A stretch of DNA of 64,000 bases from Hyalangium ruber. Its GTDB lineage: Bacteria; Myxococcota; Myxococcia; Myxococcales; Myxococcaceae. Below are positions 52,214 to 59,600 of this stretch, one piece after another (the stretch's first letter is position 1; every line of letters begins with the position of its first letter). Position numbers and translations under genes: made by a program. Below the pieces are notes generated by a model that searched no databases, was not told where the DNA came from, and saw only the letters and a list, made by a program, of their open reading frames with translations. The DNA is taken from positions 124,001 to 188,000 of the forward strand of contig NZ_JAXIVS010000004.1 of NCBI RefSeq assembly GCF_034259325.1, read 5' to 3'.

Positions 52214-53413
52214 ATGACGACCGCCCCGACGGATCCGGATCACCTGTCGCTGCGCGAGGCGATCCGCCAGGCGCTGGGGCAGGACACTCCCGATGAGGTG
52301 CTGGGAGGAGCGGTGGAGGCCCACACCGGGCGCGTGGCGTGGATCCAACAGCGGATCAGCGAGCCTCAGGGCCAGTACATGCCGGTGGACATCGACCTAC
52401 ATGTCGCTGGCGGCGGGCTCGCGCACACCTCGATGGCGGTGCCCACCTACAACCCCTACTTCGGCTGCAAGGTCGAGTTCGCGCGCTGGTGGGACGAGGC
52501 GCTGATCATCCTCTATAGCGAGAAGCACCTGACGCTCGTGGCGAGAATGGATCCGCCCTACGAGGCGCTGGAGTTGGTGCAGCTCCATTGGCCGTGGGCC
52601 GTGGTCGGCGACACTGTGTACTTCGTCTCGAGGCGCCCTGGACTGCTCGAAGGCAGGCTGCTGCCGTCCCTGGCGCCTGCCCTTCCGCTGCCGATGCCAC
52701 GGGCCTCGAATCTCCGGGCACTCGAGCCGCGCGACTCTGGGATGCTGGCGCTCGTGGAGCATCCTCCCTACGTGCCCGCGGAGGACGCCGCCGCTTTTCG
52801 CGCCAGGGCCGAGGCCGCGCGCACCGCCGCACGCCTCCTCCCCTTGCCACCTCCCGAAGCCCGCGCGCTCGTACTGGAGGCCCCGGAGAACGCGTGGGCG
52901 CGGTTGGAGGCGCTGCTTGAACCGACAGTGCCTCCGCCGTTCGGCGTGGACATCCTGGTGGGCTCGCTCGCCTCCCACTTCTGGAGAGACCCGGCATCGC
53001 GCGGGAGGAGCTACAACGCCGTCGCCAAGCGGGTCTGGAACACCCCTGAGTATCTGGCGGTGTACTGGTACCTGTACCTGGTGGCGGAGCGCCGCGCGGA
53101 GGAGGCTCACGCGTGGCTGGGCTGGCTGGATCAACTCGCGGCGCCCGAGGACGGGGAGCAAGAACCCTGGTTGCGCGACCTGACGGGCGCCGAGCTCGTG
53201 GCGAGGACTGCGCTGGCCTACATACGACTTCGTGCGGCGACGCTCGCGGAGGCGTGCCGCACGGGGAAGCTACCCGAGGGAGAGTCCTGCTTCCTCTTCA
53301 ACAGCCCTGATCGAATCGAGCCGTTCATGCGGGACACCCACTTCCCCCAGGGCTTCCGCGAGGCGCTGTGGCGCGTGGCCGCGCGGAAGCCGAAGTCCCT
53401 GTCCGAACGTTAG
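52214..53413 (+). CDS. Protein of unknown function (399 residues)
   Basis: 399 residues with no signal peptide or membrane segment, so probably cytoplasmic. The N-terminal half is rich in beta-like stretches with aromatic residues (VDIDLHVAGGGLAHTSMAVP, YNPYFGCKVEFARWWDEAL, LIILYSEKHLTLVARM); the C-terminal half is helical (EYLAVYWYLYLVAERRAEEA, TALAYIRLRAATLAEACRTG). I do not recognise the family. The start has only GGGG upstream. The stop codon overlaps the stop of the convergent gene at 53410 by 4 bases. Confidence 0.6.
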   Translation: MTTAPTDPDHLSLREAIRQALGQDTPDEVLGGAVEAHTGRVAWIQQRISEPQGQYMPVDIDLHVAGGGLAHTSMAVPTYNPYFGCKVEFARWWDEALIILYSEKHLTLVARMDPPYEALELVQLHWPWAVVGDTVYFVSRRPGLLEGRLLPSLAPALPLPMPRASNLRALEPRDSGMLALVEHPPYVPAEDAAAFRARAEAARTAARLLPLPPPEARALVLEAPENAWARLEALLEPTVPPPFGVDILVGSLASHFWRDPASRGRSYNAVAKRVWNTPEYLAVYWYLYLVAERRAEEAHAWLGWLDQLAAPEDGEQEPWLRDLTGAELVARTALAYIRLRAATLAEACRTGKLPEGESCFLFNSPDRIEPFMRDTHFPQGFREALWRVAARKPKSLSER

Positions 53414-54774
53414 AGGGGCGCGGACGGGATGGGCTCGGGCATACCGCGGGGCCGGGTGTAACCGAACCGCGTGCGGATGACCGCGCCGAAGGCCACCAGG
53501 GTGGCCAGCCCCATCACCACCGCGCCCACCACGGGGATGGCGCCCACCGCCAGCAACACGAACAGGCCGAGCGCGAGCACCGCCGCCTGCGTCTTGCGCC
53601 CGCGCAAGACTGGCACCCTCAGGCCAATCTCACTGGCCAGCACCGCCAGCCCCAGCGCCGCAGCCACCGGCGCCACCAGCCAGAGCGCCACCACCACCGG
53701 GATGCCCACGACCGTGATGGCCAGCACCGCCGTGATGGGGATCATCGCCAGCAGCCCCAGCAGCCCCGTGAGCCCGCTCTTGACCGGCTGACGCTGGATC
53801 TCCGCCGCCAGCTCCTTCATGCGCGCGGGGAAGAAGAGCTGCCCCAGGAAGCCCAGCCCGAAGAGCGCGGCGAACTGCAGCAGGAAGGCCGGAATGCCGC
53901 CTCCGCTGGACCGCTCCGTGTGCTCCTCGACGGTGGCTGCATTCTGGAGCTCCTTCTTGAGGCCGTCCTTCACCTCGCTGGCCACCAGTACGCCGATGTT
54001 CGCTCCTCCGAAGGACTCGGTGCTCCCCTCCACCCAGGTGCCATCCTCGCGGATGACCATGCCCCCGATGGCCGAGACATCCCCCTGGATGGCTGCCCCC
54101 TCGTGGAGGATGACGTTGCCGCCAAAGGCGTGCGCATCGCCCTCCACCACGCCGTAGATGTCCAGGTTGCCGCCGAAGGCCACCGCGTCCTCCTCCACGT
54201 GGCCCTTCACCAGCAGGTTGCCGCCGAAGACGACCGCATTGTCCACGGACTCGCCCTGCTTCACCTCCAGCGACTGACCGCGCGCCACCGCGTCCCGGTC
54301 GCCCTTGGCGCGGCGCTTGTGCACCTCCTGACGGACGCGCTCTTGAATCTCCCGGGTGTCGAGCTCATCGGCGGAGATGGAGGGCGGGGGCGGGGGCAGC
54401 GGAGGAGGAGGCAGCGCCGCCAGCTTCTCGGCCGCCGCCAGGGGCCGCAGCGTGAAGATGGAGCCGTCCTGGTCCAGCCGCAGCGAGTAGGTACGGGCCA
54501 GCGTGCGCAGGGCCTGCTCGGCGGTGACGTCCTGCAAGTGGACCTCGACGGCGGTGTCCAGCTCGCCCGTGGCCACCACGTTGAGGCCCCCTTCCTCGGC
54601 GATGTGCTTGAGCGCGTCCCGGAGCGTGCCCCGGAAGCTCACGTCCAGGGGCTTCGCGGGCGTCGCGGCGGTCGCCGGGGCCTCGGCCGCGGGGGGGAGG
54701 GGCGTCTCCTGGGCGAGGGCGACGGGCGCGCCGAGCAGGAGGGAGGGCAGCAGGAGGCGAGAGGCGAGCTTCAT
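53410..54774 (-). CDS. STN plus polymer-forming-repeat membrane protein
   Basis: 454 residues from the ATG at 54774. A signal peptide (ending ALAQE) and a secretin/TonB short N-terminal (STN) domain (about 28-95; DVSFRGTLRDALKHIAEEGG, ATGELDTAVEVHLQDV, LARTYSLRLDQDGSI) are followed by a Pro-rich stretch, then bactofilin-like beta-helix turns: AVVFGGNLLVKGHVEEDAV, AFGGNLDIYGVVEGDA, AFGGNVILHEGAAIQGDV, SAIGGMVIREDGTWVEG. Next come four or five TM helices (about 285-440). The combination would place a beta-helical stack outside the inner membrane. Functional role unknown; the parts are individually clear, and related proteins exist as polymer-forming cytoskeletal families. Confidence 0.7.
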   Translation of the reverse strand: MKLASRLLLPSLLLGAPVALAQETPLPPAAEAPATAATPAKPLDVSFRGTLRDALKHIAEEGGLNVVATGELDTAVEVHLQDVTAEQALRTLARTYSLRLDQDGSIFTLRPLAAAEKLAALPPPPLPPPPPSISADELDTREIQERVRQEVHKRRAKGDRDAVARGQSLEVKQGESVDNAVVFGGNLLVKGHVEEDAVAFGGNLDIYGVVEGDAHAFGGNVILHEGAAIQGDVSAIGGMVIREDGTWVEGSTESFGGANIGVLVASEVKDGLKKELQNAATVEEHTERSSGGGIPAFLLQFAALFGLGFLGQLFFPARMKELAAEIQRQPVKSGLTGLLGLLAMIPITAVLAITVVGIPVVVALWLVAPVAAALGLAVLASEIGLRVPVLRGRKTQAAVLALGLFVLLAVGAIPVVGAVVMGLATLVAFGAVIRTRFGYTRPRGMPEPIPSAPL

Positions 54775-54901
54775 GAGGGCACCCGGCAGAGCAGGAGGGT
54801 TCTTGCCCTCGTCTACGGGGCCGGTGTGCCGCGATTGCCTGCCTGGAGATTTTCGCTCCGTCCGACGCTGCTTGGACGCCCTCCTGCTAGGGTTTCCCGC
54901 C

Positions 54902-55690
54902 ATGCCGGCACCCACCACGGGCTTCTGGGGTACCAACACCTCGACGGTGGACTGGTGCGAGACGAACTACGAGCACCTGTACTCCGTCGCCGAGCTGTTC
55001 AACTCGGTCTCCAGCCTGGCCATGGTGCTGGCGGGCATCCTCGGCATCGCGCTCCACCGGAAGGTGCTGGAGCGGCGGTTCATGCTCGCCTTCGCCCTGG
55101 TGTCGGTGGTCGGCCTGGGCAGCATCGCCTTCCACGCGACGCTCCTGTTCCAGATGCAGATGATGGACGAGCTGCCGATGCTCTACCTCGCCATCGTGAT
55201 GGTCTACATCCTGGTGGAGAACCGCCCCGAGCGACGGTTCGGCCCCTGGTTCCCGCTGGCGCTGCTGGGCTACGCGGTGCTCTCCACCTACCTGTCGGCG
55301 TTCACTCGGGGGCGCCTCCAGTTCTTCCTGTTCCAGGCGAGCTTCGCGTCGCTAGAGCTCTTCGCCCTGGCGCGCGTCTACCTCATCCACCACCGCAGCC
55401 AGGACGTGAAGGGCCGGCGCATCTTCCAGGCCGGCATGGCCGCCTACGCGCTCGCCCTCGCGGTGTGGCTGAGCGACATCCACTTCTGTTCCACGCTCAA
55501 CCAGACGCTCCCCTCGCTGGGCATTCCCAATCCGCAGCTCCACGCGTGGTGGCACGTGCTGGTGTCCTGTGGGTTCTACGCGCTGCTGATGGTCATCGCC
55601 CACGACCGGATGAAGACGTTGGGCCAGGCGCCCCAGCTGCACTTCGCCGCCCGGGTGCTCCCGTTCGTGCGGGGCACAACGCCTCGATAG
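54902..55690 (+). CDS. Bacterial alkaline ceramidase (ACER/PHCa family)
   Basis: 262 residues, seven TM helices, a normal length for the family (about 260-275). Hydrolyses ceramide to sphingoid base and fatty acid in a membrane. The N-terminus GFWGTNTSTVDWCETNYEH is the family hallmark. Relative to human ACER3, all known site residues are present with constant spacing: calcium site Asp17, Trp18, Glu20, Asn22, Glu31; zinc and catalysis Ser74, His78, Asp89, His214, His218 (in FHATL, MDELPM and HAWWH). ACER3 numbering is Asp19 to Glu33, Ser77, His81, Asp92, His217, His221. The gene is divergent from the STN protein. Bacterial members are known, and myxobacteria make sphingolipids, so activity is plausible. 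Confidence 0.88.
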   Translation: MPAPTTGFWGTNTSTVDWCETNYEHLYSVAELFNSVSSLAMVLAGILGIALHRKVLERRFMLAFALVSVVGLGSIAFHATLLFQMQMMDELPMLYLAIVMVYILVENRPERRFGPWFPLALLGYAVLSTYLSAFTRGRLQFFLFQASFASLELFALARVYLIHHRSQDVKGRRIFQAGMAAYALALAVWLSDIHFCSTLNQTLPSLGIPNPQLHAWWHVLVSCGFYALLMVIAHDRMKTLGQAPQLHFAARVLPFVRGTTPR

Positions 55691-55697
55691 GGCGCAC

Positions 55698-56261
55698 CTA
55701 CACACCCGTGAACTTCGGGCCCGCGGCGCCCATGCGTGTCAACGCGCTCTTGATGTCACCCGAGACGATGAGCGTGCCCTCCCACCCCCAAGGGCGAAAC
55801 ACCTTGGCGTCCCCCACTCTCTCCTGGTCGATGCGCATATCGCGTACGTCCCGGTACCGACCGACCTTCTCAGGCACTCCATCTTCATGCGTCCAGAGTC
55901 GAATTCTGGATGCCTTCTCATCAATGCATCGGACACAGCGTGTCGCCACGAGGATGAGGTACTGATCCGGCTGGCCCTCGATGTCCACTGGGATGAGCTG
56001 GACATCCTGGGGAGCCAGTTCCGTGAAGAGGGACGCCACCTTGACGTGAACAACTGGAATCTTCAGTCCCGCCTCAGCGAAGTCGAGAGGCCTGCCCGCG
56101 TGCTCGACGCGTATCTTCAAGCGCCCCTCGATCCGCAGCGCCCGCCCCTCGGTAAACTGCCAGTCGTCTACCTCGCGTCCCTGCCCATCCGTAGGAGTCG
56201 CAAGATGCCAGCGGCGTGGGACATAAACGTCGTCGTACAGCTTGAAGAAGTGCTGGGGCAT
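55698..56261 (-). CDS. Imm11-type immunity protein
   Basis: 187 residues, soluble, no signal. The N-terminus FFKLYDDVYVPRRWHLATP followed by DDWQFTEGRALRIEG is the pattern of the Imm11 family (DUF1629-related), which in myxobacteria neutralises toxins of polymorphic or Sit-type systems, generally encoded directly upstream. Here only a short toxin-like C-terminal remnant precedes it (56270-56362), so it appears orphaned. Family assignment is by remembered pattern rather than by search. Its GC content is lower than that of neighbouring genes, with AT-ending codons (such as ATA and GTT), as for accessory toxin loci. Confidence 0.6.
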   Translation of the reverse strand: MPQHFFKLYDDVYVPRRWHLATPTDGQGREVDDWQFTEGRALRIEGRLKIRVEHAGRPLDFAEAGLKIPVVHVKVASLFTELAPQDVQLIPVDIEGQPDQYLILVATRCVRCIDEKASRIRLWTHEDGVPEKVGRYRDVRDMRIDQERVGDAKVFRPWGWEGTLIVSGDIKSALTRMGAAGPKFTGV

Positions 56262-56269
56262 AGGAGCCT

Positions 56270-56362
56270 CTACCGGGACTTGCTCCGGGTGACGAGTCGG
56301 TTCAGCTCGGTGCCGGGTTCCGTGATCTCCCTGGCGAGGTCATCGAGTTCACGTGTCAGCAC
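56270..56362 (-). pseudogene. C-terminal remnant of a toxin-like gene
   Basis: Directly upstream of the immunity gene on the same strand, the frame ending at a TAG (56270-56272) encodes VLTRELDDLAREITEPG and then TELNRLVTRSKSR. This ends in a natural-looking C-terminus 8 bases before the immunity start, as expected for the cognate toxin, but the coding signal breaks near 56360, where it runs into an unrelated fragment on the other strand. I infer loss of most of the gene. Confidence 0.4.
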
Positions 56363-56475
56363 CCTCCGAGTTCTTCACCTCCGAGGAGCGCGACGGAATG
56401 CTGAGCTCGGACATGGAGAAGGGCCTCGGCCAGAGTTACGTCGCGCTCGACCGACTGCTCGCCACGTTGGGCTGA
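56353..56475 (+). pseudogene. C-terminal remnant of an SRPBCC/AHSA1-like gene
   Basis: A short frame with no start codon, ending at TGA 56473-56475, encodes SEFFTSEERDGMLSSDMEKG and then LGQSYVALDRLLATLG. That is the usual C-terminus of SRPBCC (AHSA1-type START) proteins, including the RDGM and MEKG phrases. The N-terminal 100 residues are missing. Together with the toxin remnant it shows that this spot has been rearranged. Confidence 0.4.
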
Positions 56476-56600
56476 GGAAGCGGAGCCCGCCCAGGGAGAC
56501 GAACGCTTTCACTCCCGGAGTCTCCGCACCCGCTCTCCGGGCAACATCCCTTCCGCTTGGCAAGAAGATCCTTCGAGGCGCCGCGCGCCGATGCCATCCT
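56476..56600. other. Non-coding gap before the trifunctional kinase
   Basis: Between the SRPBCC remnant and the kinase gene. It contains no clear hairpin with T-run and no credible frame. The promoter of the kinase gene should lie here or within the remnants; I could not place it. Confidence 0.3.
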
Positions 56601-56620
56601 GATGTTGAATGTTCAACATC
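56601..56620. promoter_or_regulatory. Perfect palindrome centred on the start codon of the trifunctional kinase
   Basis: GATGTTGAA-TG-TTCAACATC: 9-bp arms around 2 central bases, with the ATG at 56609-56611. The site could be a dimeric-regulator operator, or it could act in the RNA by folding the start codon and hindering initiation; a 2-base loop is too tight for a full hairpin, so an RNA stem would open to about 7 bp. Confidence 0.5.
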
Positions 56621-59600
56621 TCCGGATACACGCTTCGCGGCGCCATCAAGTCGACCGGAACGAATCTGCTGTTCCACGCGGTGCGAGACGCGGATGGCCT
56701 GCCCCTCATCCTGAAGACACCCATCGCCGCCTCCCCGGGCCCTCGGGAGCGAGAGCGCTACCGCCGCGAGTTCGGCCTCCTGCAACGGCTCCGAGACGTG
56801 CGCGGTGTCACCCGCGTCCATGCGTGCGAGCAGATCCACGACCGACCGGTGCTCCTCCTGGAGGAGGTGGCCGGCGAGTCGCTGGCTGACCTCACCGGCA
56901 AGCCGTTCGAGGTGGTGCGCGCCCTCGAGCTGACCCTCTCCGTGGCCGCGACGCTCGCGGAGCTCCACCGCCGCGGCGTCATCCACAAGGACATCAAGCC
57001 CTCCAACATCATCGTCACGCCCGCCGGAGAGCCGCGCCTCATCGACTTCGGCAGCGCCAGCCTCCAGCTCGTCGAGCACGTGGACGCCACCCAGGCCTCC
57101 CTCATCGAAGGCACGCTGGCCTACATGTCTCCGGAGCAGACCGGGCGCATGAACCGCGCGGTGGACTACCGCACGGACCTGTACTCCCTGGGGATTACGC
57201 TCTACGAGCTGCTCACGGGCAGCCGCCCCTTCCACGGGCGCGACGCGCTCGAGTGGTTCCATGCCCACATGGCCCAGGCGCCGCAGCCCCCGCACGAGCG
57301 GGTGAGGGAGCTGCCGCCCGTCCTGTCCGCCATCGTGCTCAAGCTGATGGCCAAGGTGGCCGAGGAGCGCTACCAGAGCGCCGAGGGACTCCAGGCGGAC
57401 CTCGAGCGCTGCCTGGAGGGCCTGAGCCGAGGGGTGCGCGAGGACTTCACCCCGGGCCTGCATGACGTGCCCTCGCGCTTCCAGCTCCCTCAGCGGCTCT
57501 ATGGTCGCGACGCCCACGCCAAGGCTCTGCTCCAGGGCTTCGAGCGCGTCGCCCAGGGCAGCCGGCCCGAGCTCATCCTGGTGCGCGGCTACTCCGGCAT
57601 CGGCAAGTCCGCGGTGGTTCACGAGCTGCACAAGCCCGTGGTGCGCCAGCGCGGCTTCTTCCTCCAGGGCAAGTTCGAACCGTTCCAGCAGGACATCCCC
57701 TACTCCACCCTGGCGCAGGCCATTCGCGGGCTGACGCAGCAGTTGCTCTCGGGCACCGACGAGGAGCTGGCGCGGTGGCGCGAGCACCTGCACGAGGCGT
57801 GGGAGGGCCAGGGCCAGGTCCTCGTGGACGTGGTGCCGCAGCTCGAGCTCATCGCCGGCAAGCAGCCGCCCGCTCCGGAGCTGTCGCCCGCCGAGGCCCA
57901 GCAGCGCTTCAACCGGACCTTCCGCAGGTTCCTGGGGGTGTTCGCCACCCCCGAGCACCCGCTGGTGGTGTTCCTGGATGATCTCCAGTGGGCGGACCTG
58001 GCCAGCCTCCAGCTCCTCCAGCACCTGCTCACCCACCCGGAGACACCGCCCGTCCTGCTGCTCGGGGCCTACCGCGACACCGAGGTGGGCCCCTCCCACC
58101 CGCTGGCGATGACCCTCGAGGAGCTGCACAAGGTCGGCGCCAGGCTGACGGACCTGCGGCTCGAGCCGCTGAGCCTGGGGGATGTCCGGCAGCTCGTCGC
58201 CGACACGCTCCCCGGCGCGGGCATGGAGGTCATCGAGCCGCTCTCCGTGCTGGCCCAGGAGAAGACCGGGGGCAACCCCTTCTTCCTGCTGCAGTTCCTG
58301 CTCACGCTCAACCAGGACGGCCTGCTGGTGCGCACCCCCGAGGGCAGGTGGCTCTGGGATGCCGAGGGCGTCCGAGCCAAGGGCTACTCCGACAACGTCG
58401 TGGACTTCATGGTGGGCAAGCTGCACCAGCTCCCCTCCCGGACGCAGCACCTGCTGCGGCTGGCGGCGTGCGTGGGCAACAGCTTCCCCCTGCGAATCCT
58501 CCACCTCATCTCCGACCTGGATGAGGCGCTCGAGGTGGAACATGGCCTCGAGTCCGCGCTCCAAGAGGGCCTGCTGGCGAGCTCGGGGCCGGAGCAGTAC
58601 CGCTTCCTCCATGACCGCATCCAACAGGCGGCCTACGCCCTCCTTTCCCAGGAAGAGCACAAGGCCGTCCACCTGCGCATCGGCCGCTTGTTGCTACAGA
58701 GCCTGTCGCCCGAGGAGCTCCAGGAGCACCTCTTCGACGTGGTGAGCCAGCTCAACGCCGGGGCAGGGCTGCTCACCGAGCTCCCGGAGCTCCATCAGGC
58801 CGCGCGCCTCAACGCCGAGGCGGGAGCGCGGGCCCAGGCCTCGACCGCGTTCCGCTCCGCGTCAAACTACCTCGCCATGGCCTTCCAGCTCCTCCCCGGA
58901 GACCCCTGGGAGGCGGACCCCGCGCTGGCCTTCAAGGTCCGGCTGGAGCAGGCCCGCTGCGAGTTCATGAGCGGCAATGCCTCCGAGGCGCGCCGGTTGG
59001 TGGAGGAGCTCCGGCCCCGGCCGCGCACCCGGATGGAGACGGCGGCCCTGTACCGGCTGAAGAATGATCTCCTCATCGGCGCCGGAGAGATTCAAGCCGC
59101 GCTCGACAGCCTGCTGGAGGGCCTCGCGCTGATGGGCATGGCGATGCCACCGCACCCTTCGTGGGAAGAGGTGGCGGCGGCCAACGCGGAGGTGTGGTCG
59201 CTCCTGGGAGACCGTCCCATCGCGAGCCTCGTCGACCTGCCTCGAATGACGGACCCGGACATGGAGGCGGTGATGAGCATGCTGGCCGCCTTGTACGCGC
59301 CCGCGTTCTTGACGGACCTCAACCTGCTCATCCTCCACCTCTGCAAGCTGGTCTCCTTCAGCTTGCGCCATGGCAACACGGCCGCCTCCGTTCCCGGCTA
59401 CTCCTCATACGGGCTGGTGCTGGGGCCTGCCTTCAAGCGCTACCGGGAGGGCCATGCCTTCGGCCAGCTCGCCCTGGCGCTCGTCGAACGTCCCGAGCTG
59501 GCCTCCCTGCGCGCGGTGGCGTTCTATGGGATGGAGACGATCAGCTATTGGACCCAGCCCCTCTCCGTCTCCCTGGAGCTCATCCGCAAGGCCTTCCATC

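Noticed and set aside
53368-55965. Frame of 865 codons on the plus strand across the STN, ceramidase and immunity genes
   Set aside because: Arg/His/Gly-rich product typical of shadows, overlapping three supported genes.
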